A DNA stretch of 64,000 bases from Alphaproteobacteria bacterium MedPE-SWcel (GTDB lineage: Bacteria > Pseudomonadota > Alphaproteobacteria > Rhodobacterales > Rhodobacteraceae), in the NCBI GenBank assembly GCA_001874255.1, contig MPDC01000008.1:62001-126000 (forward strand). Reading direction: 5' to 3'. Positions 34,773 through 43,651 of the stretch are shown in pieces (position 1 is the first letter of the stretch; the number at the start of each line of letters is the position of its first letter). The notes under the pieces were generated by a model. It had not been told where the DNA came from and did no database searches. It worked only from the letters and a program-made list of their open reading frames with translations. The position numbers were made by a program, and so were the translations under genes.

Positions 34773-35528
34773 ATGAACGTCAAACCCGATTTCTCCAAAA
34801 GCTCGAACCAGGCAGCGACCGCTCCGGCCTTTCTGTCGGTCTGGGATGTGCATGCCTACTACGGCGAGAGCTATATCGTTCAGGGCATCAACTTCAATGT
34901 CCACGAGGGCGAGATCCTCGCCCTGCTGGGGCGCAATGGCGCGGGCAAGACCTCGACCCTGCGGTCAATCGCCCGCACCGGCTCGCCGATGGTCACCAAG
35001 GGCGAGATCTGGCTCGATCACCAGCCGCTGCACCTGATGGCCTCGCATGAGGCCGCCACGGCAGGCCTCGGTCTGGTGCCCGAGGATCGCCGCATCATTC
35101 CCGGCCTCACAGTCGAGGAAAACCTGCAGCTGGCCCAGATCGCACCGCCCATCGGCTGGTCCATCGACCGTCTCTACGAACTGTTCCCGCGTCTGGGCGA
35201 ACGGCGCAAACAGGAAGGCGTGACCCTCTCGGGCGGCGAACAGCAGATGCTGGCCATCGCCCGCGCCCTGGCGCGCGACATCAAGGTGCTGCTGCTGGAT
35301 GAACCCTACGAGGGTCTGGCCCCGGTGATCGTCGACGAGATCGAAAAGACCCTGGTCCACATCAAGGAGCAGGGCATGACCACCATCATCGTCGAACAGA
35401 ACGCGGTGCGGGCGCTGCAACTGGCGGATCGTGCGGTGATCCTCGACACCGGCGGCATTGTGTTCGACGGCCTCGCCGAGGACGTTCTGGCCAACGAAGA
35501 ACTGCGGTCAGAATATCTCGCGATCTGA
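34773..35528 (+). CDS. livF: Branched-chain-type ABC transporter ATPase 2
   Basis: A 251-residue ATPase. After a non-conserved leader of about 20 residues come VHAYYGESYIVQGINFNVHE, Walker A LGRNGAGKTSTLR (about 53), TAGLGLVPEDRRIIPGLTVE, the signature TLSGGEQQMLAIARAL, Walker B VLLLDEPYEGLAP and VEQNAVRAL. It pairs with LivG. It is the last gene of the ABC operon; a terminator follows. Confidence 0.92.
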   Translation: MNVKPDFSKSSNQAATAPAFLSVWDVHAYYGESYIVQGINFNVHEGEILALLGRNGAGKTSTLRSIARTGSPMVTKGEIWLDHQPLHLMASHEAATAGLGLVPEDRRIIPGLTVEENLQLAQIAPPIGWSIDRLYELFPRLGERRKQEGVTLSGGEQQMLAIARALARDIKVLLLDEPYEGLAPVIVDEIEKTLVHIKEQGMTTIIVEQNAVRALQLADRAVILDTGGIVFDGLAEDVLANEELRSEYLAI

Positions 35529-35586
35529 CATTACCCTCCCTGTACTCTCCCTGTCGCACGGCCTTGGACAGCTGCGCGCACCTTAT

Positions 35587-35619
35587 CGGCCGGGTTCCCT
35601 CAGGGCCCGGTCGTTTTTT
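35587..35619 (+). terminator. Terminator of the Liv-type ABC operon
   Basis: CCGGG and CCCGG arms around TTCCCTCAGGG, followed by TCGTTTTTTG, about 60 bases after the livF stop. Confidence 0.8.
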
Positions 35620-35680
35620 GTCCGCCCACGCGGCGCTCTGGCCTTTCCCCTCGGCCGGAATTCAGCGTAAGACCATCCCC

Positions 35681-36217
35681 ATGAGCGATCCTGCCTTTGA
35701 TTTTGCCCCCGTCGGACTGGCCCTGCTGGAGCACCGCGTGATCAAGCGCTGCAACCAGCAGTTTGCCGACACCTTCGGAGGCAGCTGCGCCGAGCTGACC
35801 GAGCTGCCGATTGCCGCGCTCTACCCCAGCCCCGAGGACTACCTGCGGATCGGCGCGCGCCTGCAAATGCCCGAGGCCCGCAGCGGCGTCTATCACGATG
35901 AACGGATCATGCGCCGCACGTCGGGGGCGCTGTTCTGGTGTCGGGTCCGGGGCCGGTCGATCAGCCACGAACAGCCCTTCCAGACCGGCGTGTGGTCCTT
36001 TGCCGATCTCTCTGACGAGCGCCCGGTTGTCAGCCTGACCCCACGCGAACGCGAGGTGGCCATTCTGACCTGCCGCGGGCTGTCAGCCAAGGAGATCGGC
36101 CTGCAGCTGGATCTGTCCTACCGCACGGTCGAGACTCACCGCGCCCGCCTTCTGGATAAATTCGGCGCCCGAAAGCTGCCGGAACTGGTGGCAAAACTCA
36201 GCGGCATGCCGTTGTAA
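35681..36217 (+). CDS. PAS-LuxR transcriptional regulator
   Basis: From ATG 35681 the product has 178 residues. The first ~110 form a PAS-like domain (FDFAPVGLALLEHRVIKRCN, then FWCRVRGRSI and TGVWSFADLSDE). A LuxR-type helix-turn-helix occupies about 118-176 (LTPREREVAILTCRGLSAKE, then LSYRTVETHRARLLDKFGAR). It has no phospho-receiver domain, so the signal is probably a small molecule or a partner protein. It lies after the ABC operon terminator and 170 bases before accB. The inverted repeat at 36306-36332 lies between it and accB. Confidence 0.88.
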   Translation: MSDPAFDFAPVGLALLEHRVIKRCNQQFADTFGGSCAELTELPIAALYPSPEDYLRIGARLQMPEARSGVYHDERIMRRTSGALFWCRVRGRSISHEQPFQTGVWSFADLSDERPVVSLTPREREVAILTCRGLSAKEIGLQLDLSYRTVETHRARLLDKFGARKLPELVAKLSGMPL

Positions 36218-36305
36218 TCCGACCGTCAAACCGACCGGAACAGGTCAAAAACGATTGATAATCTTGGCCTTCGCCCTCATCTTGTGGCCAAACCAAGTGC
36301 GCTTT

Positions 36306-36332
36306 CCTTATAGTCAGCTATGCCCTATAAGG
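36306..36332. promoter_or_regulatory. Inverted repeat upstream of accB
   Basis: CCTTATAG and CTATAAGG are exact complements separated by 11 bases (centres of the arms 19 bases apart). They lie 59-85 bases before the accB start codon. The left arm contains TATAGT, which resembles a -10 element. This looks like a dimer-binding operator for acc control. Confidence 0.5.
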
Positions 36333-36390
36333 CCGAAAATTTCCGCTCCGGTCTCACCCGGAGCCAGACAGGACCCTGCCGAGGAACACA

Positions 36391-36873
36391 ATGACAAATA
36401 AATCTCATGACGCAGATGTGGAATTCATCAAGGCTCTGGCAGAGCTTTTGCGGGAAAACGACCTGACCGAACTGCAGGTCAAGCGCGACTACGGCGAGGA
36501 TGACAGCCTGAACGTCCGGGTTTCGCGTCAGCTTGTTGCCGCCCCTGCCGCCCCTGTGCAGGTCGCGGCCGCCGCCGCCCCTGTTGCGGCCGCCGCCGCA
36601 GCCCCTGCGGCCGAGGTTGCCGAAGACCCCGCCGCCCATCCCGGCGCGGTCTCGTCGCCCATGGTGGGCACCGTCTATCTGCAGCCGGAACCCGGTGCGC
36701 CCTCCTTCATCAAGGTGGGACAGCAGGTGGCCGAAGGCGATACCCTGCTGATTGTCGAAGCCATGAAAACCATGAACCATATCCCGGCGCCCAAGGCCGG
36801 CACCGTGAAACGCATTCTGGTCGAAGACGGCGCCGCGGTCGAGTTTGGATCGCCGCTGGTCATCGTCGAGTAA
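36391..36873 (+). CDS. accB: Acetyl-CoA carboxylase biotin carboxyl carrier protein
   Basis: A 160-residue biotin carrier of acetyl-CoA carboxylase, the first step of fatty acid synthesis. The N-terminal helical part ([20 protein letters not shown]) is followed by an Ala/Pro-rich linker at residues 50-78. The biotinyl domain then holds EAMKTMNHI with the biotinylated Lys at about 126, ending GSPLVIVE. Length is as expected. accC follows after 9 bases. Confidence 0.97.
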   Translation: MTNKSHDADVEFIKALAELLRENDLTELQVKRDYGEDDSLNVRVSRQLVAAPAAPVQVAAAAAPVAAAAAAPAAEVAEDPAAHPGAVSSPMVGTVYLQPEPGAPSFIKVGQQVAEGDTLLIVEAMKTMNHIPAPKAGTVKRILVEDGAAVEFGSPLVIVE

Positions 36874-36882
36874 GGACCGCAC

Positions 36883-38232
36883 ATGTTTGACAAGATCCTG
36901 ATTGCAAACCGGGGCGAGATCGCGCTGCGCGTGATCCGTGCCTGCCGCGAAATGGGCATCCAGTCCGTGGCCGTGCATTCCACCGCCGATTCCGATGCCA
37001 TGCATGTGCGGATGGCCGACGAATCCATCTGCATCGGCCCGCCCTCCGGCGCGCAGAGCTACCTGTCGGTCCCGGCCATCATCTCGGCCTGCGAAGTGAC
37101 CGGGGCCCAGGCGATCCACCCCGGCTATGGCTTCCTGTCGGAAAATGCCAATTTCGTGCAGATCGTCGAAGATCACGGCATCACCTTCATCGGCCCCTCC
37201 GCCGCGCATATCCGCCAGATGGGGGACAAGATCACCGCCAAGGATACCGCCAAATCCCTCGGCATTCCCTGCGTGCCCGGCTCTGACGGCGGGGTGCCCG
37301 ACGTGGAAACCGCCAGGACCGTGGCTGCCGAGATGGGCTATCCCGTGATCATCAAGGCCACCGCCGGCGGCGGCGGGCGCGGCATGAAGGTCGCCAAGAC
37401 CGAGGCCGACCTGGTGCAGGCCTTCCAGACCGCGCGTTCCGAATCCAAGGCGGCCTTCGGCAATGACGAAGTCTACATGGAGAAATACCTCCAGAAGCCG
37501 CGCCACATCGAAATTCAGGTCTTCGGCGACGGCAAGGGCGGCGGCGTCCATCTGGGCGAGCGCGACTGCTCGCTGCAACGGCGTCACCAAAAGGTCTTTG
37601 AAGAAGCGCCCGGCCCCTGCATCACCCCCGAGGAACGCGCCCGCATCGGCAAGATCTGTGCCGACGCCATCGGCAAGATGGGCTATTCCGGTGCCGGCAC
37701 CGTGGAATTCCTCTATGAAGATGGCGAATTCTATTTCATCGAGATGAACACCCGCCTGCAGGTGGAACATCCCGTCACCGAAGCGATCTTTGGTCAGGAT
37801 CTCGTGCGCGAACAGATCCGCGTCGCCGCCGGTCTGCCCCTGTCGTTCACCCAGGACGAGCTGCAGATCAACGGCCACGCCATCGAAGTCCGGATCAACG
37901 CCGAGAAACTGCCCAACTTCTCGCCCTGCCCGGGCAAGATCACCGCCTTTCATGCGCCCGGCGGTCTGGGGGTCCGGATGGATTCCGCCCTCTATGACGG
38001 CTATTCGATCCCGCCCTATTACGACAGTCTCATCGGCAAGCTGATCGTCCATGGCCGTGACCGCCAGGAGGCCCTGGCCCGGCTCAGCAGGTCGCTGAGC
38101 GAGCTGATCGTCGATGGCATCGACACCACCGTACCGCTGTTTCATGCGCTGTTGCAGGAAGAGGCGGTACAGACCGGCGACTACAACATCCACTGGCTGG
38201 AAAAATGGCTCGACGCCAACCTGCAGGGCTGA
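36883..38232 (+). CDS. accC: Acetyl-CoA carboxylase biotin carboxylase subunit
   Basis: A 449-residue ATP-grasp enzyme that carboxylates the biotin on AccB. It has the N-terminal [20 protein letters not shown], the glycine-rich [13 protein letters not shown] (about residue 160), [18 protein letters not shown], the metal-binding [14 protein letters not shown] (about 288-301) and the C-terminal region with [19 protein letters not shown]. Normal length. It is in an operon with accB; the aat gene follows. Confidence 0.97.
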   Translation: MFDKILIANRGEIALRVIRACREMGIQSVAVHSTADSDAMHVRMADESICIGPPSGAQSYLSVPAIISACEVTGAQAIHPGYGFLSENANFVQIVEDHGITFIGPSAAHIRQMGDKITAKDTAKSLGIPCVPGSDGGVPDVETARTVAAEMGYPVIIKATAGGGGRGMKVAKTEADLVQAFQTARSESKAAFGNDEVYMEKYLQKPRHIEIQVFGDGKGGGVHLGERDCSLQRRHQKVFEEAPGPCITPEERARIGKICADAIGKMGYSGAGTVEFLYEDGEFYFIEMNTRLQVEHPVTEAIFGQDLVREQIRVAAGLPLSFTQDELQINGHAIEVRINAEKLPNFSPCPGKITAFHAPGGLGVRMDSALYDGYSIPPYYDSLIGKLIVHGRDRQEALARLSRSLSELIVDGIDTTVPLFHALLQEEAVQTGDYNIHWLEKWLDANLQG

Positions 38233-38359
38233 GTGGTCCGCGCCGGGGCGGCCACTTCGGGTGTCGCCCCGCCGCGCCTCTGCGCGCCTGCCCCGCCAGT
38301 CGCGCCCGTCGCGCCTGTCACGCCTGTCCTGACTGGCCTGCCTGTGACGGGCCCTGCTC

Positions 38360-38992
38360 GTGACGCTCAGTGCCGATCTATTGCTGCATGCCTATGCCAG
38401 TGGCGTCTTTCCCATGGCCGAAAGCCGCGACGATCCGGAGGTGTTCTGGGTCGATCCCAAACGTCGCGGGATCCTGCCGCTTGATGGGTTTCACATCTCT
38501 CGCTCGCTGTCGCGTTCCCTGCGGCGAGACGACTATACGATTGCAATCAATACCGATTTCTCGGCTGTCGTGGAGGGCTGCGCCGCGCGGCAGGAGACCT
38601 GGATCAACGAAGAGATCTTTGATCGCTACCTTGAGCTGCATGAAATGGGCTTTGCCCACTCGCTCGAAGTCTGGGACGGAGCGGCGCTGATCGGCGGCGT
38701 CTACGGCGTGTCCCTTGGCGGCGCCTTCTTTGGCGAAAGCATGTTTTCGCGCCGCCGGGATGCGTCAAAAATCGCCCTTGCCTATCTGGTGGATCGGCTC
38801 AATCTGGCGGGCTACCTGCTCTGTGATACGCAATTCATCACACCGCATCTGGCCTCGCTGGGCGGGCAGGAAATCTCGCGGGCGCGCTATCGTCGGTTGC
38901 TTGCGGAGGCCCTGCAACAGGAGGCCTCTTTCGTGACGCCACCGCTCCCGTCGCCTCAGACGCTCTTGCAGCGCAGAACCCAAACATCATAG
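38360..38992 (+). CDS. aat: Leucyl/phenylalanyl-tRNA-protein transferase
   Basis: A 210-residue N-end-rule transferase that adds Leu or Phe to proteins with N-terminal Lys or Arg. A GTG start is used. Hallmarks are LHAYASGVFPMAE (about residues 8-20), FWVDPKRRGILPLDGFHISR, THR-like basic SRSLRRDDY, TWINEEIFDRYLELHEMGFA, SLEVWDGAALIGGVYGVSLG, GAFFGESMFSRRRDASKIAL and CDTQFITPHLASLGG. The product will feed ClpS/ClpAP-type degradation; clpP and clpX lie in this window. Its 3' end overlaps the convergent DUF2155 gene by 37 bases. Confidence 0.95.
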   Translation: MTLSADLLLHAYASGVFPMAESRDDPEVFWVDPKRRGILPLDGFHISRSLSRSLRRDDYTIAINTDFSAVVEGCAARQETWINEEIFDRYLELHEMGFAHSLEVWDGAALIGGVYGVSLGGAFFGESMFSRRRDASKIALAYLVDRLNLAGYLLCDTQFITPHLASLGGQEISRARYRRLLAEALQQEASFVTPPLPSPQTLLQRRTQTS

Positions 38993-39414
38993 CGACGGTG
39001 ATCCAGCGCGTTCAGCGCCGGGCTCGATGCGATCATCCAGCCCTCAAAAAACACCTGCCCGTCCACGGGATCGCGCACCGTGAGATAGGCAAAGGCATCG
39101 CCCGTCGGGTTCTCGGCCGGATATCTGCATTCCCGCAGGGTGACGAGCAGACCAAAAACCTCGGCCGAGCCCCCCGTCCGCAGATCCAGGTCGATGCTCT
39201 TGCCGTTGACCTTGTCCAGCCCCCGCAGGCTGACGGTATTGCCGCTCTCGGCCTCCAGTCGCTCCACCGTTTCGCGGATCTCCGGCACCAGCGGCTGTGA
39301 CGGGGCCGGGGTTGGGGCCGGGGTCAGCTCTTCGATCACGATGGATTGGGCAATGGCAGAGGAGGCGCACATCGCCGACAGGATCAGGGCCGATGCCGCC
39401 CGCCGGAGCCGCAT
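38956..39414 (-). CDS. DUF2155 secreted protein
   Basis: A 152-residue protein with a signal peptide (RRAASALILSAMCASSAIAQ), a Pro/Ala linker (LTPAPTPAPSQPLVPEI) and a DUF2155 domain: LRGLDKVNGKSIDLDLRTGG, LRECRYPAENPTGDAFAYLT, then VFFEGWMIASSPALNALDHR and YDVWVLRCKSV. The function is not established. It is conserved in Alphaproteobacteria, usually beside the MlaD-like and NDUFA12 genes as here. Its ATG overlaps the mlaD-like stop (one base shared), so it is translated from the same mRNA. Confidence 0.92.
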   Translation of the reverse strand: MRLRRAASALILSAMCASSAIAQSIVIEELTPAPTPAPSQPLVPEIRETVERLEAESGNTVSLRGLDKVNGKSIDLDLRTGGSAEVFGLLVTLRECRYPAENPTGDAFAYLTVRDPVDGQVFFEGWMIASSPALNALDHRRYDVWVLRCKSV

Positions 39415-39869
39415 CAGGAGCCGTCGTCGCCGCTGCCTGCGACGAACTTTACCAAGAGCGAAATCAGGCTCACCGCCCCTTGGGTATCAGTGATCTCATC
39501 CCCGGCCTCGAGGTTGAAGGGCGACCCGCCCGGCATCACCTCGACGAAATTCCCGCCCAGCAGTCCTTCGGAGGCGATCACGATGGCGCTGTCATCGGGG
39601 ATCATGATCCCCTGATCCACGCTGAATGTCGTATCCGCGCGAAAGGTTTCCGCATTCAGCGCCACATTGGTGACGGTGCCGATCTTGACCCCCGCCAGGC
39701 GAACATCGGTGCCGACGCTCACCCCCTCCAGCGAGCGGAAGGAGGCAGTCAGCGGATAGCTGTCGCCGCCGCGCGCCAGACCGGCCGCCTGTGCCGCAAA
39801 AATCGCAAACCCCGCAGCCACGGCGAGCACAACGCCGCCAGTCAGAACTTCGGTGGTGGAATGGGTCAT
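39414..39869 (-). CDS. mlaD: MlaD-like MCE-domain lipid transport protein
   Basis: From ATG 39869 the product has 151 residues. An N-terminal membrane anchor (VLTGGVVLAVAAGFAIFAAQ) is followed by one MCE domain with ASFRSLEGVSVGTDVRLAGV, KIGTVTNVAL, IVIASEGLLGGNFVEVMPGG and a Val/Ser-rich end (SLISLLVKFVAG). MlaD hexamers in the inner membrane carry phospholipids between the membranes. The other mla genes (ABC ATPase, permease) are not in this window. It lies between the NDUFA12 and DUF2155 genes. Confidence 0.93.
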   Translation of the reverse strand: MTHSTTEVLTGGVVLAVAAGFAIFAAQAAGLARGGDSYPLTASFRSLEGVSVGTDVRLAGVKIGTVTNVALNAETFRADTTFSVDQGIMIPDDSAIVIASEGLLGGNFVEVMPGGSPFNLEAGDEITDTQGAVSLISLLVKFVAGSGDDGS

Positions 39870-39933
39870 CGTATCCTGCCTTTTGGCCAGATCAAGACGG
39901 CTGCGGCCTTGCAAGACGCGCCGCCAGACTAGG

Positions 39934-40320
39934 TTATTCGGGGCTCCAGGCCTCGTAATCGCTGCGATCCTTGGGCTCACCCCCCGCACGGATCGAGCCC
40001 GCAGGCGCATAGGCCAGCATGGTGCCGGTCAGGTTTTCCTGATGCGGTTTTTCCCAGACCTTATGCGGCAGCGGCTTTTCGCTCGGCACCTCGTTGAAGG
40101 TCCGGTGCAGCCAACCATGCCAATCCGCCCCCACACGGGACGCCTCCGCCTCGCCGTTGAAGATGACCCAGCGACGGCTGTCATCGGCCGTGTGGTAGAA
40201 CACATTGCCCTGATCGTCTTCACCGACCTTGACACCCTTGCGACGGGTGAAAAGCATGGTGCCCAATGTGGCGCCGTTCCACCATGTCACGGCCTGCAAT
40301 AGCGTATTCAGGATTCCCAT
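39934..40320 (-). CDS. NDUFA12-family NADH:ubiquinone oxidoreductase accessory subunit
   Basis: From ATG 40320 the product has 128 residues. WWNGATLGTMLFTRRKGVKV, DQGNVFYHTADDSRRWVIFN, WHGWLHRTFNEVPSEKPLP and W-KPHQENLTGT-like blocks match the B17.2/NDUFA12 family. Alphaproteobacterial complex I shares this small subunit with mitochondria. It lies away from the nuo genes and is first in a unit with mlaD and DUF2155. Membrane-associated through complex I. Confidence 0.93.
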   Translation of the reverse strand: MGILNTLLQAVTWWNGATLGTMLFTRRKGVKVGEDDQGNVFYHTADDSRRWVIFNGEAEASRVGADWHGWLHRTFNEVPSEKPLPHKVWEKPHQENLTGTMLAYAPAGSIRAGGEPKDRSDYEAWSPE

Positions 40321-40434
40321 GGGTCCCTCCGAAAGTATCGTCTCCGATATGGCGCATTCTGCGCCCGAGGTCCAGTGGTTCGCGTCCGCCTGACCGAAGT
40401 CACCGGCGGGAAATGGCACTTTTAACGCAATCGC

Positions 40435-40854
40435 TTAGGCGGGGTTCGCTTTTGCGCTGCTCTCGCCGCGCAGTTCACAGAGCCGCAGCCTGTTTCCAAA
40501 CGGATCGGTCACCGTGATCTGCAGCCCCCAGGGCATCGCATCCAATCCCGGTTTCAGATTTTGATACCGCTTGTCGCCCAGCTCCTGATGCAGGGCCATC
40601 GCGTCGGACACCGGGACAAAACAGGTCGACCCCGGCGTCGCATCACCATGGTGTTCAGAGAGATGCAGCACACATCCTGACCGTGAAACCTGCATATAGA
40701 GCGGCAGGTCTTCCTCAAAGCGATGCTCCCAATCCACCACAAAGCCGAGATACTCCAGATAGAAGTCCCGCGCCTTTTGTTCATCAAAGATGCGGATCAC
40801 CGGAATGGCCGGAGAAATCTCGGCGCCGGGCGCTGTGGCCTCTTGCGCTGTCAT
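40435..40854 (-). CDS. VOC-family (glyoxalase/bleomycin-resistance-like) protein
   Basis: A 139-residue protein with two beta-alpha-beta-beta-beta modules. RIFDEQKARDFYLEYLGFVV starts the first, CVLHLSEHHGDATPG has metal-ligand-type His/Glu, and ITVTDPFGNRLRLCE ends the second. The LSEHHGDATPG segment is typical of bleomycin-resistance-like members that sequester a ligand, but a dioxygenase or isomerase role cannot be ruled out. It overlaps the upstream RidA gene by 4 bases. Confidence 0.9.
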   Translation of the reverse strand: MTAQEATAPGAEISPAIPVIRIFDEQKARDFYLEYLGFVVDWEHRFEEDLPLYMQVSRSGCVLHLSEHHGDATPGSTCFVPVSDAMALHQELGDKRYQNLKPGLDAMPWGLQITVTDPFGNRLRLCELRGESSAKANPA

Positions 40855-41228
40855 TCACCTCTCCTCCCCCGGGCCTCCAGAGCCGTGACTTCGATCTCGA
40901 TCCGATACTTCGGATCAATCAGGTTGCATTCGATCATGGTGGCGGCAGGCGGGTTCGCCCCAAAGGTTTCGGCCAGGATCGGCCAGCAGGGTTCGAACTC
41001 TGACGCATCGGGCAGATAGTAGGTCACCCGCACGACGTCTGCGAAACTGACACCGGCTTTTTCCAACGCGTCGCCAATGACTTGAAGCGCGCTCTTGCAT
41101 TGTGAAACCACATCGCTGCCCTGCCCGACGGTGCCTGCAACATGGACAAAGCCACCGGCAACTACGGCGCGACAATAGCCGATTTTTGCCTCGAACGCGC
41201 CGCCGGACGAAATCCGTTTGATCGTCAT
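40851..41228 (-). CDS. RidA-family (YjgF/Rid) protein
   Basis: A 125-residue Rid-family protein. It has GYCRAVVAGGFVHVAGTVGQ, CKSALQVIGDALEKAGVSFA, VVRVTYYLPDASEFEPCWPI and ATMIECNLIDPKYRIEIEVT. The Arg that binds the imine carboxylate in true RidA (usually R105 in C-R) is not in its usual Cys-Ile-Arg context, so it may belong to a Rid1-7 subgroup rather than archetypal RidA. Trimeric cytoplasmic protein. Translationally coupled to the VOC gene. Confidence 0.88.
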   Translation of the reverse strand: MTIKRISSGGAFEAKIGYCRAVVAGGFVHVAGTVGQGSDVVSQCKSALQVIGDALEKAGVSFADVVRVTYYLPDASEFEPCWPILAETFGANPPAATMIECNLIDPKYRIEIEVTALEARGRRGE

Positions 41229-41307
41229 CTCTGCTGTCTCCTGCTGTGTTTGACGGATATGCTATGCGCGCCATGCAGGCGACAACATTGCGTTTTGTTC
41301 AACCCTG

Positions 41308-42033
41308 CTATGCATGGGTGTTTTCCCCCAGGGTTTCGTCGAAAAAGCGCAACATTGCCGACCAGGACCGCGCCGTCGCCCTGGCGCTATAGTGCATGCC
41401 GCCGGCCGGGTTCTTTGCATTCGGGTTGGTAAAGGCGTGACCGGTGTGGCCAAAACCGAGCACCTGCCAATCCGCACAATGGTCGGTCAGCTCCTGCGCC
41501 AAGTCCTGCAGTGCGGTGGGCGGCGCCAATGGATCGTCCCACCCATGCAGCACCAGAACCGCGGGCTGCATCTCCTGGGTGGCGAAATTCGGAGCGTCAT
41601 AGACACCATGCACCGACACGCAGGCCCGCAGCGCAGCACCGCTGCGCGCCAGATCCAGCACCGCCTTGCCGCCGAGACAGTACCCCACTGCGCCAATCCG
41701 CGCGGCATCGACATGGCGCAGCCCCCCGATCGCCTCGCGCGCTGCGGCCATCCGGCGCGCCAGGACCCGCCGGTCCGCCGTGACCCCGGCCATCAGCGCG
41801 CGGGCCTCCTCGGGTGTCTCGACCCGGGTGCCATTGCCGTAGTAATCCACCGCCAGCGCAACATAGCCGAGCTCTGCTAGGTCATTGGCCACCGCCCGTT
41901 CGAACGCGCTGATGCCGCCAAAGGCCGGGGCGATCAAAACCCCGGGCCTGGGCTCCGGGTCCTCCTCATTCCAGGCCAGATGCCCGATGAATGTGTCGAC
42001 CCCGTCGCTATAGGAAAACACCTCATTTTTCAT
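41308..42033 (-). CDS. Dienelactone hydrolase family protein
   Basis: A 241-residue alpha/beta hydrolase. The nucleophile elbow is GAVGYCLGGKAVLDL with Cys (about residue 117), Asp in VLHGWDDPLAPPTA and His in LGFGHTGHAFTNPNAKNPAG. The Cys-Asp-His triad is that of dienelactone hydrolase. The N-terminal FSYSDGVDTFIGHLAW and ALAVDYYGNGTR are typical of the general DLH family rather than of a chlorocatechol pathway enzyme. No aromatic-degradation genes are nearby, so the substrate is unknown. Confidence 0.92.
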   Translation of the reverse strand: MKNEVFSYSDGVDTFIGHLAWNEEDPEPRPGVLIAPAFGGISAFERAVANDLAELGYVALAVDYYGNGTRVETPEEARALMAGVTADRRVLARRMAAAREAIGGLRHVDAARIGAVGYCLGGKAVLDLARSGAALRACVSVHGVYDAPNFATQEMQPAVLVLHGWDDPLAPPTALQDLAQELTDHCADWQVLGFGHTGHAFTNPNAKNPAGGMHYSARATARSWSAMLRFFDETLGENTHA

Positions 42034-42165
42034 AAAATTGTCCTCATTTCAATGCATTGGATCGCGGACTTCCACTGGATACCGGCCGCGATCAGCCCCC
42101 TCTCCGGCCTCTGTCAAACCCCTACCCGGCCGCGATTCCGCCAGAATCAGGCGCCCGCCAGAGGA

Positions 42166-42203
42166 AAGAAAAAAGGCCGGTATCGCGTGGACACCGGCCT
42201 TTC
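42166..42203 (-). terminator. Terminator of clpX
   Basis: On the minus strand AAAGGCCGGT pairs with ACCGGCCTTT across an 11-base loop, followed by TTTCTTTCC. It lies about 30 bases after the clpX stop. Confidence 0.85.
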
Positions 42204-42232
42204 TGCCATCTGAATTCAGACCCTCCGCCGCG

Positions 42233-43498
42233 TCATCCTGCGCTGGCAGATTCCTTTTCTTCGGCATGGATCATCAAAGGCTGGGCGTTGGTATTCACCG
42301 CTTCCTCATTGACCACGACCTTGGTCACGCTCTCCATGCCCGGCAGTTCGAACATGGTGTCGAGCAGGATATCTTCGAGGATCGACCGCAAACCACGGGC
42401 GCCGGTCTTGCGTTCGATGGCCTTCTTGGCGATTGCCGACAGGGCCTCCTCGGTAAAGTCGAGTTCGGTTTCTTCCAGTTCGAACAGGCGCTGATACTGT
42501 TTGATCAGCGCGTTTTTCGGTTTGGTCAGGATGGTAATGAGCGCATCCTCGTCCAGATCTTCAAGCGTTGCCAGAACCGGCAAACGTCCGACGAATTCCG
42601 GGATCAGGCCGAATTTCAGCAGATCCTCGGGTTCGAGATCCTTGAAGGTTTCGCCCACGCCCGCTTCGCTTTCGTCCCGCACATCGGCGCCAAAGCCCAT
42701 GGCAGAGCCCTTGCCGCGTTGCTTGATGATCTTGTCCAGCCCGGCAAAGGCACCGCCGCAAATGAACAGGATATTGGTGGTGTCCACCTGCAGGAATTCC
42801 TGTTGCGGATGCTTGCGCCCGCCCTGTGGCGGCACCGAGGCGACGGTGCCTTCCATCAGCTTCAGCAAGGCCTGCTGCACGCCCTCCCCCGACACGTCGC
42901 GGGTGATCGACGGGTTCTCCGACTTGCGGGTGATCTTGTCGACCTCATCGATGTAGACGATGCCGCGCTGCGCTTTTTCTACATTGTATTCAGATGATTG
43001 CAGCAACTTCAGGATGATGTTTTCCACGTCCTCGCCAACATAGCCCGCCTCGGTCAGCGTGGTGGCATCGGCCATGGTGAAGGGCACGTCCAGAATGCGC
43101 GCCAGCGTCTGCGCCAGCAGCGTCTTGCCGCAGCCGGTGGGGCCGATCAACAGGATGTTGGATTTCGCCAGCTCGATATCGCCGCCCGATTTCTGCGAGT
43201 GGTTCAGACGTTTGTAGTGGTTGTGGACCGCCACCGACAACACACGCTTCGCGGTGGCCTGGCCAATCACATAATCGTCGAGAACCTGGCAGATATCCTT
43301 TGGCGTGGGCACGCCATCGGTGGCCTTCATGCCGGAGGCCTTGGTCTCCTCGCGGATGATGTCCATGCACAGTTCGACGCATTCATCGCAGATGAACACG
43401 GTCGGGCCCGCGATCAGCTTGCGCACTTCATGCTGGCTCTTGCCGCAGAAGCTACAGTAAAGCGTGTTCTTGCTGTCGCCGCTCGTGTTCGTTGCCAT
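42233..43498 (-). CDS. clpX: ATP-dependent Clp protease ATP-binding subunit ClpX
   Basis: A 421-residue AAA+ unfoldase. The zinc-binding domain uses YCSFCGKSQ (C15, C18) and [10 protein letters not shown]. Walker A is [15 protein letters not shown] (about residue 117), Walker B is [10 protein letters not shown], and the C-terminal part has [16 protein letters not shown] and a normal tail. It unfolds substrates, including SsrA-tagged ones, and feeds ClpP. The gene lies downstream of clpP with a gap of about 150 bases, the usual order. Confidence 0.98.
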   Translation of the reverse strand: MATNTSGDSKNTLYCSFCGKSQHEVRKLIAGPTVFICDECVELCMDIIREETKASGMKATDGVPTPKDICQVLDDYVIGQATAKRVLSVAVHNHYKRLNHSQKSGGDIELAKSNILLIGPTGCGKTLLAQTLARILDVPFTMADATTLTEAGYVGEDVENIILKLLQSSEYNVEKAQRGIVYIDEVDKITRKSENPSITRDVSGEGVQQALLKLMEGTVASVPPQGGRKHPQQEFLQVDTTNILFICGGAFAGLDKIIKQRGKGSAMGFGADVRDESEAGVGETFKDLEPEDLLKFGLIPEFVGRLPVLATLEDLDEDALITILTKPKNALIKQYQRLFELEETELDFTEEALSAIAKKAIERKTGARGLRSILEDILLDTMFELPGMESVTKVVVNEEAVNTNAQPLMIHAEEKESASAG

Positions 43499-43651
43499 GG
43501 TCTACCTTTCATCCGCCTCGGAGCCAGCGCAGGTCAGTTCGCCCCGATTTCCGGCCAGCTTAGGACAGCTCCCAACCGGCCACAATGTCAAATTGTGCTC
43601 CCAGGCACACGCAACGGTGAAGGGAGCACAAAGCCCGTGCAAATGCGCGGG

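Noticed and set aside
36325-38193. Long minus-strand frame opposite accBC
   Set aside because: Shadow of two clear acetyl-CoA carboxylase genes.
43499-43651. Possible small RNA or promoter between clpP and clpX
   Set aside because: Only weak pairing and no convincing promoter elements were visible.
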